Assembly (NCBI RefSeq): GCF_034044635.1
Contig: NZ_JAXCLX010000001.1
Span: 1,364,001-1,428,000 of the forward strand
Source: Dongia rigui
GTDB taxonomy: Bacteria; Pseudomonadota; Alphaproteobacteria; Dongiales; Dongiaceae
Length of the DNA stretch: 64,000 nt
Direction: 5' to 3'
Position numbers and translations under genes: made by a program. Positions 26,116 through 34,425 of this stretch are shown in pieces; the stretch's first letter is position 1, and the number at the start of each line of letters is the position of its first letter. Below the pieces are notes generated by a model. That model had not been told where the DNA came from, did not search any database, and saw only the letters and a program-made list of their open reading frames with translations.

Positions 26116-26379
26116 TCAGTCGATATCGGCCGGCACGGCCGTTGGCTTTCCGTCGGCGCCGAGGACGATCTTCTCGACCTTCAGCTGCGCTTCCTTCAAC
26201 TTCATCTCGCAATGCTGCTTGAGAGCCGCACCGCGTTCATAGGCGCTGATCGCCTCGTCGAGCTTGTTGTCGCCCCGCTCGAGCCGCTTCACCAGTTCCT
26301 GGAGTTCGGCCAAGGCTTCCTCGAAGCTCATGCCGGCAATGGCACCAAGCTTCGCGTTCTCCGTCTTGTTCTCAGCCAT
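26116..26379 (-). CDS. xseB: Exodeoxyribonuclease VII small subunit
   Basis: An 87-residue protein. The core MSFEEALAELQELVKRLERG with DNKLDEAISAYERGAALKQHCEMKLKEA is the XseB signature, a helical hairpin that binds the large subunit XseA. Its start is ATG 26379 (MAENKTEN), since the residues before it are not conserved in composition. Length matches the family. It is the first gene of the xseB-ispA-MATE-tlyA operon; the xseA partner is not in the window. Confidence 0.94.
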   Translation of the reverse strand: MAENKTENAKLGAIAGMSFEEALAELQELVKRLERGDNKLDEAISAYERGAALKQHCEMKLKEAQLKVEKIVLGADGKPTAVPADID

Positions 26380-26704
26380 GCGGCGTTTCCCCGATACTTT
26401 CGGTAAGACTTTCGTCATCGAACGCATGCCAGCATGGGCAGCGATCGGCGGTGCCTACCTTTTAATCAAAATGGCGCCGGCGCGGCCTTCTGTCGCAAGG
26501 CGGCCGCGCGGCGCCGATGGCGCGCATTCTACTGACGGGTTCGCCCTCGGACAATAGGCGGGAAGTGTGATGTTTCAGATACTTGGCAAAAGCAGCCCGG
26601 CGAATCGCCACCCCAGACCTTGGTCGGGGCCGAACCTGCAGGCGTTGCAATTTGAAGGCCGATCTAGCCAAATGTCGGCAACAGGGATGTAAGACAAAAA
26701 CGAA
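26380..26704. other. Intergenic region between xseB and the DUF2062 gene
   Basis: This 325-bp region separates two divergently transcribed genes and must hold the promoters for both. I see no coding frame and no obvious hairpin or conserved leader, and no clear -35/-10 pair for either gene. Confidence 0.5.
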
Positions 26705-27334
26705 ATGAACTCTGCGCGTCACGATCCAGCCCCCATGCGCCAGCCGATGCGACCCAAGCCAGCGGGTTTCCTGCGGCGCTCCAGCCGTTACATCCGCTAT
26801 CGCCTCATCACCCCGATGCTGCGCGCCAAGCACCCGGCCGAATATTCGGCGCGGGCCGTGCTGGTCGGCGTGGTCTGCGGCCTGATGCCGATCATCGGGC
26901 AATCGACCGTCGTGCTCGCGGTCTGGCTGGTGGCGCGGCGCTTCAACTGGGGCTTCAATGTCGTCGTGGCGGCACTCTGGACCTTCATCAGCAACCCGCT
27001 CACCACTGCGCCGATGTTCTACGGCTTCTATGTCACCGGCCAGGTGATGATGGGGCATTGGGACGATCTTTCCGGCTTCGACCGTTTCGTCTCCCTCTCG
27101 CGCGATCTGGTGAATGAGGACCTCGGCCTCTGGGACCAGGTCAAGATGATCACCCGGCTGCTCTTCCTCGACTGGGCGGTCGCCATGTGGGTGGGCTTCA
27201 TTCCCTGGGGCGCCTTGTGCGGCTGGCTCGGCTATCGCTGGAGCCTCAAAGTGGTCACCGCCTATCGGCACATGCGCGAGAAGCGCATGGAACGCCGCCG
27301 CCACCAGCTCGCATCGGAAGCGCTGAAGGCCTAA
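26705..27334 (+). CDS. DUF2062 domain-containing membrane protein
   Basis: A 209-residue protein with a basic N-terminus (RRSSRYIRYRLITPML), then AEYSARAVLVGVVCGLMPIIGQ and three or more hydrophobic segments (TVVLAVWLVARRFNWG; VVVAALWTFISNPLTTAPMFYG; LLFLDWAVAMWVGFIPW). The block GLMPIIGQSTVVL with a later FISNPLTTAP is the DUF2062 signature. Function unknown; localisation is the inner membrane. Divergent from xseB. A family A repeat lies just downstream, convergent with the deacetylase gene. Confidence 0.9.
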   Translation: MNSARHDPAPMRQPMRPKPAGFLRRSSRYIRYRLITPMLRAKHPAEYSARAVLVGVVCGLMPIIGQSTVVLAVWLVARRFNWGFNVVVAALWTFISNPLTTAPMFYGFYVTGQVMMGHWDDLSGFDRFVSLSRDLVNEDLGLWDQVKMITRLLFLDWAVAMWVGFIPWGALCGWLGYRWSLKVVTAYRHMREKRMERRRHQLASEALKA

Positions 27335-27347
27335 TCCTCGCTATCAT

Positions 27348-27454
27348 TTCCCTCCACCTTTAGGGGGAGGGCTAGGGTGGGGGCCGGAAGCAATGATTGT
27401 CCCACACCGAGACTGCGCCGCCCCCCTCCCAACCTCCCCCCTGAAGGTGGGAGG
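27348..27454. repeat. Palindromic repeat family A, copy 2 (arms inverted)
   Basis: The arms are 27350-27370 and 27433-27454 and pair imperfectly. Unlike the other four copies, the GGCC-bearing ends of the arms face inward here, suggesting a rearranged element or two half-elements. It lies between two convergent genes. Confidence 0.7.
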
Positions 27455-27473
27455 AGATTAGTTGGGAATCAGC

Positions 27474-28400
27474 CTACGCCCTTTGCAGCGCATAGATATG
27501 CGCCGTCGCTGATTCGGCGAGCGCGTTGAGGTCATAGCCGCCTTCCAAGGTCGAGACGATTTTCCCGCCGCAATGTTCGGCGGCGAGCTTCACCAGTTCG
27601 TCGGTGATCCAGGCGAAATCCTCGGTCTCGAATTCGAGGCTGGCCAAAGGGTCGGCGCGGTGGGCATCGAAGCCGGCCGAGATCAGCAGCAATTCGGGAC
27701 GGAATTGGGCGATCGCCGGCAGGATCACGTTCTCGCAGGCATCGCGGAATTCTGCCGAGCCGGCGTAAGGGGCGAGCGGCGCGTTGACGATCTTGCCGAC
27801 ACCCTTTTCCGTTTTCGCCCCCGTCCCTGGATAAAGCGGGCTCTGATGGGTCGAGGCATAGAGCACGCGCGGATCGGCGGCGAAGATATGCTGCGTGCCG
27901 TTGCCGTGATGAACATCGAAATCGAAGATCGCCACGCGTTGCACCCCATGCGCCGCGATGGCTTCCGCGGCACCCACCGCCACATTGTTGAAGATGCAGA
28001 AACCCATGGCGATGTCGCGCTCGGCATGATGCCCCGGCGGGCGCACGGCGCAGAAGGCGTTCTTCAATTCGCCCTTCATCACGGCGCCTACGGCTGCCGT
28101 CATGGCGCCGGCCGCGCGCAAGGCGGCTTCGCCGGAACCGGGCGACAGCACCGTGTCGCCATCAAGCTCGCCAAAGCCCCGCGACGGAATGGCGGCGAAG
28201 ACCGCGTCGATATAATTCTCGGCGTGCACGCGCATCAGCTGCTCGCGTGTCGCCGGCGGCGCCTCGCGCCGCTCGAGCGCTGCATAGATCGGATCGTCGA
28301 GCAGGCGCAGGATGGAAACCAGGCGCTGGATACGCTCAGGGTGACCGTGCCCGGTATCATGGGCAAGGCAGGCCTGGTGCGTATAAAGCCCGGTTGTCAT
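27474..28400 (-). CDS. Histone deacetylase-family (acetylpolyamine amidohydrolase-like) protein
   Basis: A 308-residue zinc-dependent deacetylase. The active-site blocks are PGHHAERDIAMGFCIFNN (His-His dyad), FDFDVHHGNGTQHIF (zinc-binding Asp and His) and LLISAGFDAHRADPL (second zinc Asp). C-terminal GGYDL carries the Gly-Gly-Tyr common in the family. In bacteria these enzymes act on acetylpolyamines, acetoin metabolism proteins or other acetylated substrates; which one cannot be decided. In many alphaproteobacteria an HDAC gene precedes xseB on the same strand; here the DUF2062 gene lies between them. Confidence 0.94.
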   Translation of the reverse strand: MTTGLYTHQACLAHDTGHGHPERIQRLVSILRLLDDPIYAALERREAPPATREQLMRVHAENYIDAVFAAIPSRGFGELDGDTVLSPGSGEAALRAAGAMTAAVGAVMKGELKNAFCAVRPPGHHAERDIAMGFCIFNNVAVGAAEAIAAHGVQRVAIFDFDVHHGNGTQHIFAADPRVLYASTHQSPLYPGTGAKTEKGVGKIVNAPLAPYAGSAEFRDACENVILPAIAQFRPELLLISAGFDAHRADPLASLEFETEDFAWITDELVKLAAEHCGGKIVSTLEGGYDLNALAESATAHIYALQRA

Positions 28401-28412
28401 TTCATCGACCCG

Positions 28413-29201
28413 TCATTTCAGTCGCTGCAGGCGATAGACAGCACTGGCATCGGCCACCAGCAGCGTGCCGTCCGCTGCCGGCACATAGAGCGCAAACAAG
28501 CGGCCGAGGCAGAAGCCGGCGATGCCGTCCTTGCCCTGGGCCATGGCGCCGGCCTTGTCGGCCCCCGCCTTGTCAACCTGGGCAATCAACGCCTGCTCAT
28601 CGGCATCGAGCGGCCGGGCGCGGGCTTGGGCCATCGGCTCCAGAGTTGGCCCGGCGCAGCCCTGCCCACCCAGGCTGGTGAGGCCATGCCGGTCGAGGCG
28701 GATGAGGCGGCCCTGCTGAGCCACATCCTTCAACGCTGGATCAGCCGCATCGACCATCTCGGCCAATTGCCACAATCCGTTCAGCAATTGCGCGGCATCG
28801 GGCGCTTCCTGCGGCACCGGTGCTGCGGCCGTGAGCGCGGTAAGGCGCGTGGCGTAGATATCCTTCAGGCAGCCGATCTGGTCGGCGCTGAAATCCGGCA
28901 CATCGTCGTCGGCGCCCGGCAGGATGCCGCAGGCATTGGCACGCTCCCCCGCCCAGGCGCGCTGTTCGCTGCGCAAGGCATCAGGGTCGGCGGCCTTTGC
29001 CAGTTCTTCCGTGTAACGAATGGCAAGATCGGCATCGAGCTTGGCCAGCGCCGCGTCGCCGCAGATGGCATGCTCGATCGGCGCCGCCGCCTTGGCGCAA
29101 TCGAAGCTCGGCTGCGCATCCTGTGCCGCCGCCGATGAACTTAGGGCCGGCAAACCGAAAGCAAGGAGCAGCGCCGCCGCAGCGAGCGTGAAACGAAACA
29201 T
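28413..29201 (-). CDS. LprI/YecT-type secreted protein (DUF1311 domain)
   Basis: A 262-residue protein with a signal peptide (MFRFTLAAAALLLAFGLPAL-SSSAAAQ). The mature N-terminus SFDCAKAAAPIEHAICGD with LAKLDADLAIRYTEEL and a WAGERANACG segment has the cysteine spacing of LprI N-terminal (DUF1311) domains, linked in mycobacteria to lysozyme inhibition. The C-terminal half is a separate, uncharacterised region ending in a beta strand set. Its ATG overlaps the DUF423 gene's stop by 1 nt (TGATG), so translation is coupled. Confidence 0.8.
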   Translation of the reverse strand: MFRFTLAAAALLLAFGLPALSSSAAAQDAQPSFDCAKAAAPIEHAICGDAALAKLDADLAIRYTEELAKAADPDALRSEQRAWAGERANACGILPGADDDVPDFSADQIGCLKDIYATRLTALTAAAPVPQEAPDAAQLLNGLWQLAEMVDAADPALKDVAQQGRLIRLDRHGLTSLGGQGCAGPTLEPMAQARARPLDADEQALIAQVDKAGADKAGAMAQGKDGIAGFCLGRLFALYVPAADGTLLVADASAVYRLQRLK

Positions 29202-29605
29202 CAGACGGACCCTTTCTTCAATCCCGCCAGGAACAGCAGCGCCCAGCCCAGAATCAGCAAGGCACCGCCGAGCGGCGTGAGATAGACCAACCAGGATGCT
29301 CCATCCCCTCCGTCCAGGGGCGAGAGCGCAAGTACATAAAGACTACCAGAAAATAGCAGCGCGCCCAGGAAGAAGGCGAGGCCGGAGATTGTGACAAGAC
29401 GCACAGGAAGTTTTGGCGAGGCGGCGTCGAGGCAGGCGGCAATCCCCAGCAATGCCAAGGCGTGCCACAATTGGTAGGAAGCGCCGGTCTTCAGCCAATC
29501 GACGGCTTGCGGCGGCAGCACCGCTTGCGCGCCATGCGCCGCAAAGGCGCCGAAGCCGACCGCGATGGCGCCGTGAAATCCCGCCGCCGCCAGAAATTTG
29601 CGCAT
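29201..29605 (-). CDS. DUF423 family small membrane protein
   Basis: A 134-residue, highly hydrophobic protein with four predicted helices. The sequence AIAVGFGAFAAHGAQAVLPP near the N-terminus and LWHALALLGIA are the DUF423 (YgdD-like) signatures. Function unknown. Its stop overlaps the start of the LprI-like gene. It is divergent from the enoyl-CoA hydratase gene, so the 130 bp between them carry two promoters. Confidence 0.92.
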   Translation of the reverse strand: MRKFLAAAGFHGAIAVGFGAFAAHGAQAVLPPQAVDWLKTGASYQLWHALALLGIAACLDAASPKLPVRLVTISGLAFFLGALLFSGSLYVLALSPLDGGDGASWLVYLTPLGGALLILGWALLFLAGLKKGSV

Positions 29606-29736
29606 TATCCTGAACTCCTGTGTGCCTTTCCGCGGGAACTATCGCACGGGCGGCGCGATATGGCATCATCGGCGACCTTACGACCCCGCCCACTGCGACC
29701 AATTGCCCGCAACATCATAGATGCCGTGAAAGCAAC

Positions 29737-30522
29737 ATGAGTGAAGCCGAAATCCTCGTCGCCAAGGAAGGCGCCATCCGCCGCATCACCCTCAACCGCC
29801 CGCAACGCCTCAATGCGCTGACCCGCAGCCTGCTCGGCGCGCTCTCGGACGCCCTTGCCGATCTTGCCGCCGATGACGAGGCGCGCGTGCTGGTCCTCAC
29901 CGGATCGGGCCGCGGTTTCTGCGCCGGCCAGGATCTGGGTGACAAGGGCGCTGTCGAAGACGGCCGCGTCGTGCGCGACACGGTCGAGCGATACTACAAT
30001 CCCGTCATACGGCAGCTGCGCAGCCTGGATTTGCCCGTGATCGCGGCTGTCAACGGCATCGCCGCCGGTGCCGGCATGTCGTTGGCGCTTTCGGCCGACA
30101 TCACGCTGGCCGCGGAAAGTGCCACCTTTGATCTCGCCTTCGCGCGCATCGGCCTCATCCCCGATGCCGGCGCCACCTATACGCTGCAACGCTTGCTGGG
30201 GCCGGGCCGGGCGCTCGCCCTCGCAATTCTGGGCGAAAAGCTCAGCGCCAGACAGGCGGCGGACCTCGGCCTCATCTGGCGCGCGGTTCCCGATGCCGAT
30301 TTTGGGAAGGACGTCGACGCCCTGGCGGCGCGGTTGGCAACGGCACCGACCAAGGCCATCGCGCTGATGAAGAAAGCGTTCCATGCCGGGGGCCATCACA
30401 GCCTGGAACAGCAATTGGCGCTGGAAGCCGAGTTGCAATCGCAAGCGGCCGATACCGAGGACTTCCAGGAGGGCCTCAGCGCTTTCCTGGGCAAGCGCGC
30501 ACCGACTTTCAAGGGGTTCTGA
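29737..30522 (+). CDS. Enoyl-CoA hydratase/isomerase (PaaG-like)
   Basis: A 261-residue crotonase-fold protein. Oxyanion-hole motifs are SGRGFCAGQDLGD and VNGIAAGAGMSLAL. The active-site segment FARIGLIPDAGATYTLQRLLG carries an Asp rather than Glu, which is the PaaG/isomerase pattern. It may act as an epoxyphenylacetyl-CoA isomerase or an enoyl-CoA isomerase. Start ATG 29737 (MSEAEILVAKEG) is the first Met with family similarity. The MBL gene begins 3 bp downstream, an obvious two-gene unit. Confidence 0.9.
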   Translation: MSEAEILVAKEGAIRRITLNRPQRLNALTRSLLGALSDALADLAADDEARVLVLTGSGRGFCAGQDLGDKGAVEDGRVVRDTVERYYNPVIRQLRSLDLPVIAAVNGIAAGAGMSLALSADITLAAESATFDLAFARIGLIPDAGATYTLQRLLGPGRALALAILGEKLSARQAADLGLIWRAVPDADFGKDVDALAARLATAPTKAIALMKKAFHAGGHHSLEQQLALEAELQSQAADTEDFQEGLSAFLGKRAPTFKGF

Positions 30523-30525
30523 CCC

Positions 30526-31293
30526 ATGCTGCCAATCGCCGACCGCTGGTTCGAGATCAAGAAGATCGATGACGACATCACCCTGCTGTGGGAACCGCAC
30601 GTCATCCCGCTCATGCGCTGCAATATCTGGCATGTGCGCGGCTCGACCCGCGATCTGATGATCGATACCGGCATGGGTATTGCCAGCCTCAAGGAGGCAG
30701 CGAAACACCTGCTGGAAAAGCCCGTGACGGCGGTCGCCACCCATACCCATGCCGATCACATCGGCGGGCATTGCGAGTTCGAGCACTGCCTGGTGCATAA
30801 AGACGAGGCGCAGAACCTGGCCTCACCCAGCGAAAAAGGCACGCTGCTCTATTCGGATTTCAGCCAGGACGAAGTGATCAAGATCCGCGTCGCCGGCTAT
30901 GCCATCGACGGCGATCTCATCACGGCCCTGCCGCATGCCGACTATGATTTGCGGAGCTACCAGATAAAGCCTTCGCCGGTCACGGAGATCGTCGAGGAAG
31001 GCGACAGGGTCGATATCGGCAACCGCCGCTTTGAGGTCTTGCACCTGCCCGGTCATTCGCCGGGCTCCCTGGGCCTGTGGGACGCCTCGAGCGGTACGCT
31101 CTTTTCCGGCGATGCCCTTTATGACGGCCCGTTGCTCGACGAGATCGACGGCGCCGACATCCCGACCTATGTAAAGACGATGAAGCGCCTCCGCGAGTTG
31201 CCGGTGCGCGTGGTCCATGCCGGCCACGACCCCAGCTTCGGCCGCGAGCGCCTCGTTGAACTCTGCGACGAATATTTGGCGAAACGGGCCTGA
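30526..31293 (+). CDS. Metallo-beta-lactamase-fold hydrolase
   Basis: A 255-residue hydrolase. The zinc-binding motif is THTHADHIGGH, followed by the later His in HLPGHSPGSLGLW, the bridging Asp in TLFSGDALYDG and a terminal His in VVHAGHDPSF. The family covers thioesterases, lactonases and glyoxalase II-type enzymes. Its position 3 bp after the crotonase gene suggests a thioesterase or a hydrolase of an acyl-CoA or lactone intermediate; this is inference. Start ATG 30526. Confidence 0.9.
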   Translation: MLPIADRWFEIKKIDDDITLLWEPHVIPLMRCNIWHVRGSTRDLMIDTGMGIASLKEAAKHLLEKPVTAVATHTHADHIGGHCEFEHCLVHKDEAQNLASPSEKGTLLYSDFSQDEVIKIRVAGYAIDGDLITALPHADYDLRSYQIKPSPVTEIVEEGDRVDIGNRRFEVLHLPGHSPGSLGLWDASSGTLFSGDALYDGPLLDEIDGADIPTYVKTMKRLRELPVRVVHAGHDPSFGRERLVELCDEYLAKRA

Positions 31294-31314
31294 GAACAGG
31301 CAGGCGACGGGGGG

Positions 31315-32088
31315 TTACGTCCCCTTCCCTTGCGCCGCGATCCAGGCGGCGATGCGTTCGTCGCACAGCACGATCTCGCGCCGGTCGGGATTGAAGAAGG
31401 CATTGGGCCCGCCGCATTCGGTGACCAGCAGCATGCGGCCATAGGGCAGCGCCAGTTCGGCATTCAGCCGTTCGGCGAGGCTGTCATAGAGGCCGTTCCG
31501 GCGCAGGCTTGTGGCGATCGCCTCATTGGCTTCATCGATCACCGGCGCGATCTCGACATAAAGCGGACCGGCACCTTCGGGCGGCGTCAGGCCGGGACCG
31601 CGCCGATAGGGTGAGAGCCGCCCGTTCCATTGCGCGGCGGCCTTCGCGGCGTCATCGGCACAGGCCTTGGCGGCGTTGGCGTCGATCTTCAGCGCGGCAC
31701 CCAGGGCTGCATGGGCATTGGCATCCTGCCCGATCAACTGGCAGGCGAGCAGCCGTGCGAGCTTGGGCGACAGTGGCGCATCCTTCTTGTCCAAAGTCGC
31801 GGCGAAGGCCAGGAACGCATCGAGCGCCTTGCCCAAATCCGCCTCGCTTGCATTTTGCGGCTTCTCCGCGATCCCGGTCAGGGCGATGAGCTGGGCGGCG
31901 CCGATAATCGCCTCGTCCGGAAAGACATCGGTCGGCGCCGGCGCTTCGGGCAACAGCGAGGCGGCGACGCTGATGTGGAATTCCGCCACCAACGCGCCGA
32001 GGATCACCTGGTCATCGATCTCGGCCGCCTGCGCCCCGGCGGTGCCTGCCGCCATCGCCGCACCGACTATGATCGCCCCGAACCGCAT
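31315..32088 (-). CDS. DUF4344-type secreted putative metallopeptidase
   Basis: A 257-residue protein with a signal peptide (MRFGAIIVGAAMAAGTAGAQAAE). The C-terminal region contains ECGGPNAFFNPDRREIVLCDE, which resembles the DUF4344 family pattern (NAFY-x4-R-x-ITLCYE). The conserved Cys pair is kept. The N-terminal half is helical and Ala-rich. Its peptidase function is a database expectation, not shown by the sequence; the HExxH-like motif is not obvious. It is convergent with the MBL gene and divergent from the EEP pair. Confidence 0.65.
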   Translation of the reverse strand: MRFGAIIVGAAMAAGTAGAQAAEIDDQVILGALVAEFHISVAASLLPEAPAPTDVFPDEAIIGAAQLIALTGIAEKPQNASEADLGKALDAFLAFAATLDKKDAPLSPKLARLLACQLIGQDANAHAALGAALKIDANAAKACADDAAKAAAQWNGRLSPYRRGPGLTPPEGAGPLYVEIAPVIDEANEAIATSLRRNGLYDSLAERLNAELALPYGRMLLVTECGGPNAFFNPDRREIVLCDERIAAWIAAQGKGT

Positions 32089-32245
32089 GCGGAAATCCGT
32101 TACTGCCCCTGTTCGCCCGCGTCAGCATGCCATGATTTGCCCCGGGATTGCACGCCCCCTGCCACAATCTCGCCATCGCGCCCCGGCATAACCCTGGGGC
32201 CATGATGTGATATCCTGATGAGAGCCGGGGAATCCGGCGCCCGAG

Positions 32246-33337
32246 GTGACCTTGCCCGAAGACTATGTGACGGAACTGCCGGCCCTGGATGGCCAGGCCG
32301 CGCCAAGCGATCGACGCCAACGCAGCGCCTTCCTGAAAGGCCTGCATGCCGGTCTGGTCGCCGGGTCTCTCGCTTTGTTGTTCGCGACCTTCCTGCCACT
32401 CGTCCATCCCTATTGGCCGCTCGCGGATGTGGCCGAGCATTTCGCCCTGCAGATCCTGCTGGCGGCGGTGATGCTCGGCGCCCTGGCTCTCGCCTTGCGC
32501 CGCTGGCGCTGGCTCAGCGTCATCGGCGGCATCGCCTTCATCCAGCTTTGGACCATCCATCCCTATTGGCCGAGCGACACGGTGCTGGTGACGCCGATGG
32601 CCGCCGAGAAGCGCTTGAAGCTGGTCTCGCTCAATGTCTGGTATCACAACCAGAACCTGCCTGCGGTCATCGATTACCTGCGTGACACAGACGCCGACGT
32701 GGTGGGATTGGTCGAGGTGCGCGACCGCATGCTGCCGGAGCTTGCGGCCCTCAACGATCTCTATCCCTATCGCCTGGAATGCGTCTCGGTCGCGCGCATC
32801 TGCCAGGAATTGCTGCTCTCCAAATATCCCTTCACCGCTTCGGGCAAGGGGCGCATCAATGGCGAACTGCCGGTGCTGGTCTGGGGCGAGATCAGGCCGA
32901 TGCCGCAAGGCCCGCCGCTCACCATCGCCGTCACGCATCTCGCCTGGCCTTTCAAGAAAATCCGCCCACCCGCCGAACCCTCGCTCAATCCGCAACGCCA
33001 CTCCCTACCCAAGGGCCTGCCCCGGCTGCTACAAACCGAACAGGCGCTGACACTCACCGGCGCCCTCGACCGCTTGAGCAGCAATCTGGTCCTGATGGGG
33101 GATTTCAACATGGCGCCCTGGAGCCGTACCCAGCAATATCTGCGCCGGGCGACGGGGCTCGACAACAAGGGCGACCTCGTCCCCTCCTGGCCGTCTTGGG
33201 CGCCCGCTTTCATACGCCTGCCCATCGATCATGTCATGACGCGGGGGAACCCGCAGATCCTCACCCTCGCAGCCGGCCCCGATGTCGGTTCCGACCACCG
33301 GCCGGTCGAGGCGGTCATTGCGTTGAGCTTGCCCTGA
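32246..33337 (+). CDS. Membrane-anchored endonuclease/exonuclease/phosphatase family protein
   Basis: A 363-residue protein. Three hydrophobic segments lie near residues 30-110 (GLVAGSLALLFATFLPLVHP; ILLAAVMLGALALAL; VIGGIAFIQLW). The EEP domain follows with intact signature residues: Asn in VSLNVWY, Glu in VVGLVEVRD, the DFN triad in LMGDFNMAPWS, and Asp-His in VGSDHRPVEAVI. Substrate (DNA or phospholipid) unknown; the domain probably faces the periplasm. The start GTG 32246 has only a weak ribosome-binding site, but no other codon fits. The next gene starts directly at its stop. Confidence 0.85.
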   Translation: MTLPEDYVTELPALDGQAAPSDRRQRSAFLKGLHAGLVAGSLALLFATFLPLVHPYWPLADVAEHFALQILLAAVMLGALALALRRWRWLSVIGGIAFIQLWTIHPYWPSDTVLVTPMAAEKRLKLVSLNVWYHNQNLPAVIDYLRDTDADVVGLVEVRDRMLPELAALNDLYPYRLECVSVARICQELLLSKYPFTASGKGRINGELPVLVWGEIRPMPQGPPLTIAVTHLAWPFKKIRPPAEPSLNPQRHSLPKGLPRLLQTEQALTLTGALDRLSSNLVLMGDFNMAPWSRTQQYLRRATGLDNKGDLVPSWPSWAPAFIRLPIDHVMTRGNPQILTLAAGPDVGSDHRPVEAVIALSLP

Positions 33338-34294
33338 ATGCGTCTCGGAATGCGGCTGGGTCGCCCCCTCCTCATCCTGTGGCTGGTCCTGGCCCTGGGC
33401 GTGCTGCTGGCACCCTTCTTCCTGCATTTGGCCCTTCTCGACAGCCTGCGCCTGCCCGTGATCCTCGCGAGCCTGGCCGTCGCCGTTTTCCAGTTCTGGC
33501 AACGGCAATGGCGCACGGGTGGTCTTAGCCTGCTGCTGGTCCTCTGCCTCATCGGCCCCTGGGCGGGCACCGGCGGCCTGCCGGTCCCGCAGGACATGAA
33601 GCAGGTCAAGCTCATCGTGCTGCCGAGCTCCGATCCCGAAGCCCTCGATTACGCGCTCAAGGAGCAGCCGGACCTGCTCTTCATTCCCGATTTCAGCGAC
33701 GAGACCGACACGGCGCTGGGCGTGCAGCGGGTCATCCATGCCGATCCCCTGGCGGTGCCGCAGCTGGCCGAAGCCCTGCCGCAGCTCACACAGCTCTACC
33801 GCCCGTGGCTGTTGAAGACCAATGATGGCATGGGCCTCTTCATCAAGGCCGGCGCCACCGACATCGACAGCGTCCGCGTGCGGGAGGCCCGGGTGGGATC
33901 TTACGCCCTCGTGGCCGATGTGCGCCTCGCCGATACCGAGCTCACCCTCGCCATGGTGCATTTCACGCGGCCCTATCCGCTCTCCGGCTTCGGGCGGCAG
34001 GTGGCGCAGGTCGAGCGCCTGGCCGGGCAATTGCAGAAAATTCCGCGCCCCATCATCCTTGCCGGCGATTTCAACGCGCTCCCCTGGTCGAAGATCCTCG
34101 ACACCCTGTCCGCCGCCATGGGGGCCGATAACGCGCAATGGACCGGGACCTTTCCGGCCGGCTCGCCCTTGAAGCTGGCCATCGACCAGGTGCGGGTCAG
34201 CGGCGGCCTGCAGATCGTCTCGCTGGCGAGCGGCCCCTATGTCGGTTCGATCCACCTGCCGCTGGTGGCCACCATCGCGCTACCGCCACGTTAA
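33338..34294 (+). CDS. Degenerate EEP-fold paralogue, membrane-anchored
   Basis: A 318-residue protein, adjacent (0 bp) to the previous gene and similar in layout: two hydrophobic N-terminal segments (LILWLVLALGVLLAPFFLHL; VILASLAVAVFQFW), then an EEP-like fold (VKLIVLPSSDPEALDYALKEQ; GDFNALPWSKI; YVGSIHLPLVATIAL). When aligned by eye to its neighbour, the Asn of LNV is Pro, the metal-binding Glu is Asp (IPDF) and the Asp of SDH is Ile (SIH). The DFN triad is retained. It may be a non-catalytic partner. The frame is intact and start ATG 33338 directly follows TGA. Confidence 0.78.
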   Translation: MRLGMRLGRPLLILWLVLALGVLLAPFFLHLALLDSLRLPVILASLAVAVFQFWQRQWRTGGLSLLLVLCLIGPWAGTGGLPVPQDMKQVKLIVLPSSDPEALDYALKEQPDLLFIPDFSDETDTALGVQRVIHADPLAVPQLAEALPQLTQLYRPWLLKTNDGMGLFIKAGATDIDSVRVREARVGSYALVADVRLADTELTLAMVHFTRPYPLSGFGRQVAQVERLAGQLQKIPRPIILAGDFNALPWSKILDTLSAAMGADNAQWTGTFPAGSPLKLAIDQVRVSGGLQIVSLASGPYVGSIHLPLVATIALPPR

Positions 34295-34425
34295 CCACCC
34301 ATTTCCCGGCGCATGGCTTCCATGCGCCCAGCTTTCACGTTTTCGGCCTTTCGCGCTTGCGGGAGGTCTTCTTAGTCCCTAGTCTCCGGCGGCTTTTTGC
34401 CATTTTTGACGCCTAGAGAGACCAA

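Noticed and set aside
27573-29138. 521-codon open frame on the + strand
   Set aside because: It runs antisense across the deacetylase and LprI genes and has no domain signature; GC-rich DNA leaves such antisense frames open.
29605-30798. 397-codon open frame on the - strand
   Set aside because: Antisense to the crotonase and MBL genes; no conserved motif.
33029-34255. 408-codon open frame on the - strand
   Set aside because: Antisense to the EEP pair and rich in Gln, Arg and Gly; no domain.
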